Under the pieces are notes generated by a model. That model saw only the letters and a list, made by a program, of their open reading frames with translations, searched no databases and was not told where the DNA came from. A DNA stretch of 9,788 nt from an uncultured Actinomycetes bacterium (GTDB lineage: Bacteria; Actinomycetota; Actinomycetes; Mycobacteriales; Mycobacteriaceae), in assembly GCA_903911165.1 (NCBI GenBank), contig CAIWCQ010000176.1, forward strand, positions 1 to 9,788. The letters run 5' to 3'. Of the stretch, positions 1-6,663 are shown in pieces; the first letter of the stretch is position 1; every line of letters starts with the position of its first letter. The position numbers and the translations under genes are program-made.

Positions 1-624
1 CTCCGGCTCGGCGCTGAAGTTGGTGTATTGCGCATATTTAGCCGCAATCTTGAGGGTGACTTTCTCACCACCGCCGGCGATCCACAGTGGAATCCCGTTT
101 TGCTGCAAGGGTTTAGGAGCGACTATTGCTCCGTCTACCTGGTAGTGCTTACCGTTAAAGCTCACCCGGCCATCGCGCCAGGCATCGCGCATGATCTGGA
201 CACCCTCATCCAGGCGCGCCAGACGCACCCCGGCGGAGGGGAATCCATATCCGTACGCACGCCACTCATGCTCATACCAGCCGCCGCCGATACCCATCTG
301 AAGCCGGCCACCGGAGATCACATCGGTGGTGGCCGCGACCTTCGCCAGATACGCCGGGTTGCGATAACTCATCGCTGTGCACATCTGACCGATTTTGATC
401 CGCGAGGTCGTCGCGGCGTACGCGGCCATCAGGGTCCAGGCTTCGTGGGTGGCTTCGTCGCTCGGCATCGGCACGGTGTGGAAGTGGTCATAGACCCACA
501 GCGAATCCCATGCTCCGGCGTCGGCGTAGGTTGCCAAATCGCGCATCACCGGCCAATGGTCTTCGGGTGGAATGCCCACCAGGTCCATGCGCCAGCCTTG
601 CGGGATGAACAGTCCGAATCGCAT
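1..624 (-). CDS. LLM-class (probably F420-dependent) oxidoreductase, 3' end cut by window edge
   Basis: The frame is open from an ATG at 622-624 to the left edge, giving the first 208 residues of a protein whose relatives are about 300 long. The N-terminus MRFGLFIPQGWR, the strand around residues 40-50 (DSLWVYDHFHT), the segment 80-90 (QMCTAMSYRNP) and 103-116 (ISGGRLQMGIGGGW) are typical of luciferase-like monooxygenase-fold enzymes that use coenzyme F420 in actinobacteria. It closely resembles my memory of M. tuberculosis Rv1855c. The substrate is unknown. It lies 27 bp after mtnN on the same strand and may be read through from the fadA-fadB-mtnN unit, but there is no clear Shine-Dalgarno and a TAGAGT hexamer sits 7 nt before the ATG, so it may also have its own leaderless promoter. 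The truncation is caused by the window, not by a mutation. F420 rather than FMN use is inferred from family and host. Confidence 0.88.
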   Translation of the reverse strand, partial: MRFGLFIPQGWRMDLVGIPPEDHWPVMRDLATYADAGAWDSLWVYDHFHTVPMPSDEATHEAWTLMAAYAATTSRIKIGQMCTAMSYRNPAYLAKVAATTDVISGGRLQMGIGGGWYEHEWRAYGYGFPSAGVRLARLDEGVQIMRDAWRDGRVSFNGKHYQVDGAIVAPKPLQQNGIPLWIAGGGEKVTLKIAAKYAQYTNFSAEPE

Positions 625-631
625 GCGGTGA

Positions 632-637
632 ACTCTA
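632..637 (-). promoter_or_regulatory. Candidate -10 hexamer, leaderless start of the left LLM oxidoreductase
   Basis: Read on the minus strand this is TAGAGT, followed by exactly 7 nt (TCACCGC) and then the ATG at 624. That spacing would place the transcription start at the A of the start codon, which is common in mycobacteria. No good -35 is visible and no ribosome binding site precedes the ATG. Prediction only. Confidence 0.4.
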
Positions 638-651
638 CGGCGAAAGTCGGC

Positions 652-1404
652 TCACAATACCGGCAACAGGTGGCGCAGGATCGTGGCCGACTGTGCCGCC
701 ACCTCGTCGACGAAGGCGGTGAAGTCGAAACTGGATTGGCCCCCTGCCAGGTCGGAAAGAGCGCGAATGACCAGCCAGGGGATGCCGAAACTCTCGCACA
801 CCTGGCCGACCGCGGCGCCTTCCATCTCCACGGCTTGCCCGCCCAACTCCGAGTGCAGCCGGGTTCGGGTCACCTCACAGTGCAGGTACTGGTCGCCGGT
901 CAATATCGTTCCGTAAGCGACCCGGGGTGCCCGGTCACCGCCACCGGCGTCGCGGGATAACGGGGTGAGCGCGAAGCCCTCGAGATGGTCCCGGACCCGG
1001 GTCAGCAGCGCGGAGTCGATCGCGTAGCCGAATTGAGTGGTGGGGTTGAGAAAGGGAACGTGGCCGGCTTGATAGGCCTGCAGGCGGGAGTCTTCGATGA
1101 CGCCGGCGTCATGCTGGATCGCGTGATCGGCGATCACCACGTCGCCGATCCGCAGCGCTGGATCCAAACCGCCCGCGACGCCGGAGAAAGCGATCGCTCG
1201 GCATTCGAATCGGTCGGCGAGCAGGGTGGCCACTAGCGCCGCATTGACCTTGCCCATCCCGGCCCGGGCCAGAACCACCGGGTGACCGTCGAGTTCGCCG
1301 ACGCTGAACTCCACCCCGGCCGCCCGGTGGGTGCGTGCCACCGTCGTCGCAGTCAGGAGGTGGGTGTGTTCCTGCGGCAGTGCGCAGAGAAGTCCGACGG
1401 TCAC
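652..1404 (-). CDS. mtnN: 5'-methylthioadenosine/S-adenosylhomocysteine nucleosidase
   Basis: This 250-residue protein is a purine-nucleosidase-fold enzyme that hydrolyses methylthioadenosine and S-adenosylhomocysteine to adenine plus the thioribose or ribosyl-homocysteine, recycling by-products of methylation and polyamine chemistry in the cytosol. Visible family signatures are E12 in the N-terminal strand (aligning with catalytic Glu12 of the E. coli enzyme), GMGKVNAA at 49-56, FSGVAGG at 73-79, GDVVIADH at 87-94, the ribose-binding VEMEGAA at 192-198 (M194, E195) and the catalytic aspartate D218 in RALSDLAGG. The length is close to the usual 230-255. The start is GTG (1402-1404); an AGGCGG stretch some 9-14 nt upstream is a weak ribosome binding site. 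It begins 28 bp after the fadB stop and ends 27 bp before the next gene, so it is probably co-transcribed with fadAB, an unexpected partnership since the reaction has no part in beta-oxidation. Confidence 0.92.
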   Translation of the reverse strand: MTVGLLCALPQEHTHLLTATTVARTHRAAGVEFSVGELDGHPVVLARAGMGKVNAALVATLLADRFECRAIAFSGVAGGLDPALRIGDVVIADHAIQHDAGVIEDSRLQAYQAGHVPFLNPTTQFGYAIDSALLTRVRDHLEGFALTPLSRDAGGGDRAPRVAYGTILTGDQYLHCEVTRTRLHSELGGQAVEMEGAAVGQVCESFGIPWLVIRALSDLAGGQSSFDFTAFVDEVAAQSATILRHLLPVL

Positions 1405-1432
1405 GGGCCTGTCCGCCTCGCAGTGCGTTCGA

Positions 1433-3568
1433 CTACTTCAGTAGTGATGCCGGTGGAGTGAATCGGTCACCATAGCGGGCAGCCAGTTCCTTGGCGCGCG
1501 CCACGAACGCGGTCTTACCGCCGGGATAGCCGGTGATGTACTGCGCGGCACCACCGGTCCACGGCGGGAAGCCGATGCCCATGATCGAGCCGATATTGGC
1601 GTCCGCTGTCGTGGTGATCACGCCCTCGTCGAAGCACTTCTGGGTCTCCAGTGCCTCGGCGAACAGCATCCGGTCGATCATGTCCTGCAGGGGCGGAGTG
1701 GAACTGCCCGACTTGAACTCCGCACGCAGGCCGGGCCACAGCTGGGTCCGCTTGCCGTCGGTGTACGCATAAAACCCCGCACCGGAGAGCCGCGACGGCC
1801 GACCGAGCGCGATCATCTTCTCCACCACGGCCTCAGCCGGGTGCGGGACATGGACGCGTCCCGCATCTTCTACGCCCTTTCGCGTAGCGACGGCGATCTT
1901 GTGCATCAGCTCCATGTTGAGCTCGTCGGAGAGTTGCAGCGGTGGCGCGGGGTAGCCGGCCTGGGTGCCGGCGTGCTCGATACTGGCCGGCTCGACACCC
2001 TCGCCGAGCATGGCCAACGCCTCATTGATGAAGGTGCCGATGACCCGGCTGGTGTAGAAGCCGCGGCTGTCGTTGACCACGATCGGGGTCTTGCCGATAG
2101 CCAGGGTGTAGTCGAAAACCCTTGCCAGCGCGTCATCGGAGGTCTTCTCGCCCTTGATGATCTCGACCAGTGGCATCTTGTCCACCGGGGAGAAGAAGTG
2201 AATCCCGATGAAGTCCTCCTGGCGCTTCACCCCCGTTGCCAGACCGGTGATAGGCAACGTTGAGGTGTTGGATCCCAGCACCGCATTGGGCTCGACGATG
2301 TCCTCGATCTCACCGAAAACCTTGTGCTTGAGTTCCTGGCTCTCGAAGACGGCCTCGATCACGAAGTCCACCCCGGCGAAGTCCTTGGCGTCGGCGGTCG
2401 GGGTGATCCGGCCCAGCAGCGTCGCGGATTTCTCCGCCGTCGTCTTGCCACGCTCGAGTGCTTTGGCCTCGATCTTCTCCGAGTAGGCCTTGCCCTTGTT
2501 GGCGGCCTCGATGGTCACATCTTTGAGCACGACGTCGAATCCGGACTTGGCCGAGACATAGGCGATGCCCGCGCCCATCATGCCGGCGCCGATCACGCCG
2601 ATCTTGGTGATCGGGGTCTTGCCGATGCCCTCGGGGCGCGAACCACCGGCGTTGATGGCCGCCATGTCGAAGAAGAACGCTTGAATCATGTTCTTGGCGA
2701 CGGGGCCGGTGACTAACTCGGTGAAATAGCGGCTCTCGATACGGGTGGCGGTGTCGAAGTCGACCTGTGCGCCCTCCACGGCAGCAGCGAGGATGGCCCG
2801 CGGCGCGGGCATCGGCGCACCCTTGAGTTGGGTGCGAAGCAGCGACGGGAACGACGGCAGGATCGCGGCCAGCGCCGGGCTGGCCGGGGTGCCGCCGGGC
2901 ATCTTGTATCCCTTGGCGTCCCACGGCTGGGTGTGCGCCTCCGGATTGGCTTTGATCCACGCCTTAGCGGCCGGAACCACGTCGGCAGCAGTGTCGACGA
3001 GTTCGTCGACGAGCCCGGCGTCCTTCGCCTTCTTCGGGCTGAATCGGGTGCCCTGGCTCAGCACGTTCACGAACGCATTCTGGATGCCGAACATCCGGAC
3101 CGTCCGGGCGACACCGCCACCGCCGGGCAACAGGCCCAGCGAAACCTCGGGCAGGCCGATCGCGCTGCCCTTGACGTCCGCCGCGATCCGGCGATGACAG
3201 GCCAGTGCGATCTCCAGGCCGCCGCCGAGGGCGGCGCCGTTGATGGCCGCAACCACCGGCTTACCTAGAGTCTCCAGCGCACGCAGGTCACGCTTGATCT
3301 CCTCGACCTCGGCGAAAATCTCGCCGGCGTTCTCCGGCCCGGCGTTGATCATCGCCTTGAGGTCGCCGCCGGCGAAGAAGGTCTTCTTGGCGGATGTGAC
3401 CACCACACCGGTGATCGAATCCTTCTCGGCGACAAGGCGCTGCACGGCCTTATGCATCGACTCCTTGTAGTGCTCGTTCATCACGTTCGCCGACCCGGTC
3501 GGGTCATCGAGAGTCAGGGTGACAATGCCGTCGGCATCGGAATCCCACTTGATGGTGTTCTCTGCCAT
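1433..3568 (-). CDS. fadB: FadB: trifunctional-complex alpha subunit, enoyl-CoA hydratase / 3-hydroxyacyl-CoA dehydrogenase
   Basis: This 711-residue bifunctional enzyme hydrates trans-2-enoyl-CoA and then oxidises the 3-hydroxyacyl-CoA with NAD+. The N-terminal crotonase domain (about 1-190) shows the oxyanion-hole segment [10 protein letters not shown] at 64-73 and both catalytic glutamates, E119 in [10 protein letters not shown] and E141 in [15 protein letters not shown] linker follows, then the NAD-binding Rossmann domain from about 322 with GAGMMGAG at 327-334, E405 in [13 protein letters not shown] at 433-437, and the dehydrogenase catalytic H457 in GIHFFSP with E469 in PLVEI. The rest (about 500-711) is the helical C-terminal dehydrogenase repeat. 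Length is close to the roughly 720 of M. tuberculosis FadB (Rv0860). It starts 33 bp after fadA; AAGGAG at 3582-3587 is a ribosome binding site with a rather long 13-nt spacer. No membrane or signal segment is seen. All active residues are present. Confidence 0.96.
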   Translation of the reverse strand: MAENTIKWDSDADGIVTLTLDDPTGSANVMNEHYKESMHKAVQRLVAEKDSITGVVVTSAKKTFFAGGDLKAMINAGPENAGEIFAEVEEIKRDLRALETLGKPVVAAINGAALGGGLEIALACHRRIAADVKGSAIGLPEVSLGLLPGGGGVARTVRMFGIQNAFVNVLSQGTRFSPKKAKDAGLVDELVDTAADVVPAAKAWIKANPEAHTQPWDAKGYKMPGGTPASPALAAILPSFPSLLRTQLKGAPMPAPRAILAAAVEGAQVDFDTATRIESRYFTELVTGPVAKNMIQAFFFDMAAINAGGSRPEGIGKTPITKIGVIGAGMMGAGIAYVSAKSGFDVVLKDVTIEAANKGKAYSEKIEAKALERGKTTAEKSATLLGRITPTADAKDFAGVDFVIEAVFESQELKHKVFGEIEDIVEPNAVLGSNTSTLPITGLATGVKRQEDFIGIHFFSPVDKMPLVEIIKGEKTSDDALARVFDYTLAIGKTPIVVNDSRGFYTSRVIGTFINEALAMLGEGVEPASIEHAGTQAGYPAPPLQLSDELNMELMHKIAVATRKGVEDAGRVHVPHPAEAVVEKMIALGRPSRLSGAGFYAYTDGKRTQLWPGLRAEFKSGSSTPPLQDMIDRMLFAEALETQKCFDEGVITTTADANIGSIMGIGFPPWTGGAAQYITGYPGGKTAFVARAKELAARYGDRFTPPASLLK

Positions 3569-3581
3569 GGTTTTTCGCCTA

Positions 3582-3587
3582 CTCCTT
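3582..3587 (-). promoter_or_regulatory. Ribosome binding site of fadB
   Basis: The minus strand reads AAGGAG, a strong Shine-Dalgarno match lying inside the 33-bp fadA-fadB gap. It is 13 nt from the fadB ATG at 3568, longer than the usual 5-9. The ATG is still the best start because the protein there (MAENTIKWD) has the expected family N-terminus. Confidence 0.6.
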
Positions 3588-3601
3588 CGTGTGGCTGCGG
3601 T

Positions 3602-4813
3602 TCAGATACGTTCGATGATGGTGGCGACACCCATGCCGCCGCCGATACACAGCGTGATGAGGGCGCGCTTGGCACCGCGACGCTCCAGCTCGTCGACCAT
3701 GGTGCCGGTGATCATGGCGCCGGTGGCGCCCAACGGGTGCCCCATCGCGATCGCGCCGCCGTTGACGTTCAGTTTCTCGTCGGGGATGCCCAGATCCTTC
3801 TGGAACTTCAGCACCACCGAGGCAAAGGCCTCGTTGAGTTCGAACAGATCGATGTCGTCGACGGTCAGGCCGGCCCGAGCGAGCACCTTTTCGGTAGCGG
3901 GGGTGGGGCCCACCAGCATGATGGTCGGGTCGGCACCGCTGGTGGCGGTGGCGACGACACGCGCCCGCGGCGTCAGGCCGTTAGCCTTACCGGCCTTCTC
4001 ATTACCGATCAGGACCAGGGCGGCACCGTCGACGATGCCCGAACTGTTGCCGCCGGTGTGGACGTGATGGATCTTCTCCACCCAGTGGTACTTCTGCAAC
4101 GCAACATCATCGAAGCCGGCCATCGCAGCCATCGCCTCGAAGGCGGGCTTGAGTTTGCCCAGGCCCTCGGCGGTGGTGTCGGGGCGCATGTGCTCATCGT
4201 GATCAAGTATCAGCAGACCATTCTGGTCCCGCACCGGCACAACAGATTTGGCGAAGTATCCTCCCGACCAGGCCGCCGCAGCGCGTTCCTGGGAACGCAA
4301 CGCGTAGGCGTCGACGTCGTCGCGGGAGAAGCCCTCGATGGTGGCGATCAGGTCGGCACCGATGCCCTGCGGCACGATGTAGGCGTCGTAAACGGTGGCT
4401 GGATCGGAGAACATGGCGCCACCGTCGGAACCCATCGGTACCCGGCTCATCGACTCCACGCCACCGGCGTACACCAGATCGTCCCAGCCGGAGCGCACCT
4501 TCTGAGCGGCGGTGTTGACTGCCTCCAGACCCGAGGCGCAAAACCGGTTGAGTTGGAAGCCGCCGACAGTGTCGGGCATGCCCGCCGCGATCACCACGGT
4601 GCGGGCGATGTCGGCGCCCTGATCACCGACCGGCGAGACGCAGCCCAGCACGACATCGCTGATCATGTTCTCGTCGATGTTCGGGTGGCGCGAGCGCATT
4701 TCGTCGATCAGACCGGTGACCAGGTTCAGCGGCTTGACCTCGGTCAGTGCGCCGTTCTTTCCCTTGCCGCGGGGAGTACGGATGGCCTCGTAGATGAAAG
4801 CTTCTTCGGACAT
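3602..4813 (-). CDS. fadA: FadA: acetyl-CoA C-acyltransferase (3-ketoacyl-CoA thiolase), trifunctional-complex beta subunit
   Basis: This 403-residue thiolase cleaves 3-ketoacyl-CoA with CoA to give acetyl-CoA and a shortened acyl-CoA. The nucleophile C92 lies in [10 protein letters not shown], the NEAFA motif is at 327-331, H359 is in [15 protein letters not shown], and the second catalytic cysteine C389 is in TLCIGGGMG; this is the complete Cys-His-Cys set. The frame stays open to 4900, but the start is taken at 4813 because [16 protein letters not shown] is the normal thiolase beginning, AGAGGAAA lies a few bases upstream, and the resulting 403 residues match my recollection of Rv0859. It is the first gene of the minus-strand unit fadA-fadB-mtnN, and its product is expected to assemble with FadB into an alpha2-beta2 complex that channels intermediates. 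It is transcribed divergently from dapC. Confidence 0.96.
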   Translation of the reverse strand: MSEEAFIYEAIRTPRGKGKNGALTEVKPLNLVTGLIDEMRSRHPNIDENMISDVVLGCVSPVGDQGADIARTVVIAAGMPDTVGGFQLNRFCASGLEAVNTAAQKVRSGWDDLVYAGGVESMSRVPMGSDGGAMFSDPATVYDAYIVPQGIGADLIATIEGFSRDDVDAYALRSQERAAAAWSGGYFAKSVVPVRDQNGLLILDHDEHMRPDTTAEGLGKLKPAFEAMAAMAGFDDVALQKYHWVEKIHHVHTGGNSSGIVDGAALVLIGNEKAGKANGLTPRARVVATATSGADPTIMLVGPTPATEKVLARAGLTVDDIDLFELNEAFASVVLKFQKDLGIPDEKLNVNGGAIAMGHPLGATGAMITGTMVDELERRGAKRALITLCIGGGMGVATIIERI

Positions 4814-4818
4814 GGCGG

Positions 4819-4826
4819 TTTCCTCT
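4819..4826 (-). promoter_or_regulatory. Ribosome binding site of fadA (decides the start)
   Basis: The minus strand reads AGAGGAAA. The GAGGAA core (4820-4825) is 6 nt before the ATG at 4813. This supports the internal ATG over the upstream in-frame ATG at 4900, which would add 29 residues with no family resemblance. Confidence 0.75.
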
Positions 4827-4869
4827 TCGGACAGTGGAGAGCTTTTCGGGGATTCGCAGAGCAGGTCCG

Positions 4870-4900
4870 AGCCTAGCCCCTGGTTCCGAACGGCTGGCAA
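4870..4900 (-). promoter_or_regulatory. Candidate promoter of the fadA-fadB-mtnN unit
   Basis: On the minus strand TTGCCA (4895-4900) and TAGGCT (4870-4875) resemble SigA -35 and -10 hexamers with a 19-nt spacer, which is on the long side. The predicted start near 4862 would leave a leader of about 50 nt carrying the AGAGGAAA ribosome binding site. Predicted by eye only. Confidence 0.4.
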
Positions 4901-4909
4901 CCTGCCCGG

Positions 4910-4921
4910 CCAACCTGTTGG
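4910..4921. promoter_or_regulatory. Short palindrome upstream of the fadA promoter, possible operator
   Basis: CCAAC-CT-GTTGG is a perfect 5-bp inverted repeat with a 2-bp centre. It lies about 10 bp upstream of the candidate fadA -35 and contains AACNNGTT, a spacing seen in some TetR-family operators of mycobacterial lipid genes. A short palindrome can arise by chance, and no regulator is encoded in the window. Confidence 0.3.
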
Positions 4922-4945
4922 TTGAGTGCCGTTCGTCGAGTGTGC

Positions 4946-4995
4946 CGCCAGCGCGACGTTGGACGCCGAACGCGGCGCTGGCGCGACGCTGGACG
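4946..4995. repeat. Inverted repeat with overlapping 30-bp-spaced direct repeat, fadA-dapC intergenic region
   Basis: Perfect 9-bp arms CGCCAGCGC (4946-4954) and GCGCTGGCG (4975-4983) flank a 20-nt spacer. Overlapping them, GCGCGACGTTGGACG (4951-4965) recurs as GCGCGACGCTGGACG (4981-4995), 14 of 15 bases identical and exactly 30 bp apart. The second copy ends 8 bp before the putative dapC -10, so the element covers the expected -35 region of that promoter. The function is unknown: it could be an operator, a local duplication, or composition-driven chance. Confidence 0.45.
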
Positions 4996-5003
4996 TACCT
5001 GGC

Positions 5004-5009
5004 TACGCT
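5004..5009 (+). promoter_or_regulatory. Candidate -10 hexamer, leaderless start of dapC
   Basis: TACGCT is followed by exactly 7 nt (CACGGCT) and the dapC ATG at 5017, so transcription would begin at or next to the start codon. No Shine-Dalgarno precedes the ATG, which fits leaderless translation. No -35 of good quality is seen. Confidence 0.45.
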
Positions 5010-5016
5010 CACGGCT

Positions 5017-6189
5017 ATGACGGTCGAGCGGCTGCGCCCCTACTCGGTCAACGTCTTCGCCGCGATGTCAGCGCTGGCCGCTGAGGTGGGCGCGGTCAAT
5101 CTTGGGCAGGGTTTCCCCGACGAGGACGGCCCGCCCGCGATGCTGGAGACCGCGCGCCACGCGATCTCCGATGGGGTCAACCAGTACCCGCCGGGCCCCG
5201 GCATCGCGGCCCTGCGCCAGGCGATCGCCGCCCAGCGCGCCCGCCGCTACCGAGTCGATTTCGATCCCGACAGCGAGGTGCTGGTCACCGTCGGCGCCTC
5301 CGAAGCGATCGCCGCCGCCGTGCTCGGCCTGGTCGAGCCGGGATCGGAGGTGCTGTTGATCGAGCCGTTCTTCGACACCTACTCGCCGGTGATCGCCATG
5401 GCCGGCAGCAGACGCGTCTCGGTGTCACTGGTGCCCGACGGCAGCGGCTTCGCCCTCGATGTCGACGCGGTGCGTGCAGCGATCACCCCGAGCACCCGGG
5501 CGATCATCGTCAACTCGCCACACAACCCGACCGGCATGGTGATGTCCGACGACGAACTTCGCGCGCTGGCCGAACTGGCAGTCGAGGCCGACCTGCTGGT
5601 GATCGCCGATGAGGTCTACGAGCACCTGGTGTTCGACGGCAGGCGCCATCTGCCCATCTCGACCTACCCGGGGATGGCTCAGCGCACGGTGACCGTCTCG
5701 AGCGCGGCCAAAATGTTCAACTGCACCGGCTGGAAGATCGGCTGGGCCTGCGGGCCAGCCGATCTGGTGGCCGGTGTGCGCGCAGCCAAGCAATACCTGA
5801 GCTACGTAGGCGGGGCGCCATTCCAGCCGGCCGTGGCCTACGCACTGAACAACGAGGACGCCTGGGTGGAGTCGCTGCGGCGATCGCTGCAAGCCAAGCG
5901 CAATACGCTCGCGGACGCACTGACCGATATCGGTTTCGTGGTGCACGACAGCGCGGGAACATTCTTCCTGTGCGCGGACCCCCGGCCGCTCGGCTTCACC
6001 GACAGCACCTCCTTCTGCGCGGAACTGCCGCACCGGGCGAAAGTAGCGGCAATCCCGATGTCGGCGTTCTGTGATCCCGAGTCGGCCCGCAGCCACGAAT
6101 GGAACCACCTGGTGCGATTCGCGTTTTGCAAACGCGATGAGACGTTGGACGAGGCGATCCGACGGCTGCAAACATTGCGCCGCGGTTAG
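5017..6189 (+). CDS. dapC: Class I/II PLP aminotransferase, DapC-type (N-succinyldiaminopimelate aminotransferase)
   Basis: This 390-residue fold-type I aminotransferase closely resembles M. tuberculosis Rv0858c, annotated DapC, which moves an amino group from glutamate onto N-succinyl-2-amino-6-oxopimelate in the lysine and meso-diaminopimelate pathway that supplies peptidoglycan. Visible residues are GQGFPDEDGPP near 30-40, the substrate-proximal NQYPPGPG near 55-62, N170 of SPHNPTG, D198 and Y201 of IADEVYEH, the Schiff-base lysine K232 in SSAAKMFNCTGWKIGW, and the carboxylate-binding R367 in HLVRFAFCKR. K232 matches the lysine position I recall for the Rv0858c structure. The ATG at 5017 is chosen because MTVERLRPYSVNVF is the family N-terminus; the frame is open further upstream, but that would run through the promoter region. 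It is transcribed away from fadA and meets the next gene tail to tail with a 4-bp gap. The sequence also resembles kynurenine- and methionine-type aminotransferases, so substrate assignment rests on the orthologue. Confidence 0.9.
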   Translation: MTVERLRPYSVNVFAAMSALAAEVGAVNLGQGFPDEDGPPAMLETARHAISDGVNQYPPGPGIAALRQAIAAQRARRYRVDFDPDSEVLVTVGASEAIAAAVLGLVEPGSEVLLIEPFFDTYSPVIAMAGSRRVSVSLVPDGSGFALDVDAVRAAITPSTRAIIVNSPHNPTGMVMSDDELRALAELAVEADLLVIADEVYEHLVFDGRRHLPISTYPGMAQRTVTVSSAAKMFNCTGWKIGWACGPADLVAGVRAAKQYLSYVGGAPFQPAVAYALNNEDAWVESLRRSLQAKRNTLADALTDIGFVVHDSAGTFFLCADPRPLGFTDSTSFCAELPHRAKVAAIPMSAFCDPESARSHEWNHLVRFAFCKRDETLDEAIRRLQTLRRG

Positions 6190-6193
6190 CGCC

Positions 6194-6634
6194 TCAGCCC
6201 TTCTTCAGCTTCAGAACCTGCTTTCGCAGGCCGTCAGTGGCAGTCTCAATGGCGCCCTTGAGGGTTCGTTTGAGCAGGAAGCCGGGAATGGGGATCGACG
6301 GGTCGATGGTGATCTCAAAGCGGACCTTGGTGTTGTCGCCGTCCTGGGTCAGCGTGTAGGCCGCCTCCTGGGAACGCAGTTGCCCGGCCTTGATTAACGT
6401 CCAGCCAGCGTTGATGCCCGTCCAGTGATACTCGACGGTCTGCTCGTCGGTAATGCCGGCGGCCTTGATCTTCATCTTGACCTTTCTGGGCCGGCCGTCC
6501 GGGTAGGTGTCGATTACCTCGGAGCTCTGATATTGCGGGGACCACTCGGGTGCCGAACCGACATCGGCGATGACGTCGAGAATCTCCTTCGGAGTCGCTT
6601 CGATGATCACCTCACGCGAGCCGCTGACTGCCAT
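6194..6634 (-). CDS. Small SRPBCC (START-like / polyketide cyclase-dehydrase) family protein
   Basis: This 146-residue single-domain protein has no signal or membrane segment. It begins with a beta strand and helix (SREVIIEATPKEILDVIADV), continues with PEWSPQY at 29-35, a strand-rich middle containing TVEYHWTG and WTLIKAGQLRS, and ends in an amphipathic helix (TLKGAIETATDGLRKQV) with a basic tail, LKLKKG. This is the helix-grip fold that encloses hydrophobic ligands such as lipids, sterols or polyketides. It corresponds in place and orientation to the small START-like genes Rv0857/Rv0856 beside dapC in M. tuberculosis. It lies 29 bp after the luciferase-like gene and converges on dapC with a 4-bp gap. 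The ATG at 6634 has no ribosome binding site but a TAGTGT hexamer 7 nt upstream. Ligand and role are unknown; lipid or acyl binding is an inference from fold and neighbours. Confidence 0.88.
   Translation of the reverse strand: MAVSGSREVIIEATPKEILDVIADVGSAPEWSPQYQSSEVIDTYPDGRPRKVKMKIKAAGITDEQTVEYHWTGINAGWTLIKAGQLRSQEAAYTLTQDGDNTKVRFEITIDPSIPIPGFLLKRTLKGAIETATDGLRKQVLKLKKG
6217..6230. other. Short hairpin in the dapC / SRPBCC convergent ends
   Basis: CCTGC-TTTC-GCAGG forms a perfect 5-bp stem. In minus-strand RNA the loop reads GAAA, a stable GNRA tetraloop. It lies inside the 3' end of the SRPBCC coding region and 28 bp past the dapC stop, so it could slow or end plus-strand transcription, but no U-run follows on either strand. 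Confidence 0.25.
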
Positions 6635-6641
6635 GGTCCCG

Positions 6642-6647
6642 ACACTA
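6642..6647 (-). promoter_or_regulatory. Candidate -10 hexamer, internal leaderless start of the SRPBCC gene
   Basis: The minus strand reads TAGTGT, then exactly 7 nt (CGGGACC), then the ATG at 6634. It sits within the 29-bp gap after the luciferase-like gene, so the small gene may have its own promoter besides read-through. No -35 of good quality and no ribosome binding site are seen. Confidence 0.4.
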
Positions 6648-6663
6648 GCGAGAGGGGGATGCT

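Noticed and set aside
28..960. Plus-strand open frame of 310 codons over the left oxidoreductase and mtnN
   Set aside because: The minus strand encodes two recognisable enzymes here, one running off the edge; the plus frame shows no family motif.
3452..4876. Long plus-strand open frame (474 codons) antisense to fadA
   Set aside because: It lies opposite a thiolase with all catalytic motifs; its translation is His-, Gly- and Asp-rich without a recognisable domain, a usual mirror frame of high-GC codon bias.
4946..4995. CRISPR-like or tandem repeat array
   Set aside because: Only two copies of a 15-bp unit with one 15-bp spacer; far too short for an array, better described as a local duplication or operator.
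4834..5016. 61-residue N-terminal extension of dapC
   Set aside because: The frame is open, but the extension is Arg/Ala/Ser-rich with no aminotransferase similarity, covers the promoter region, and the orthologue begins at the 5017 ATG.
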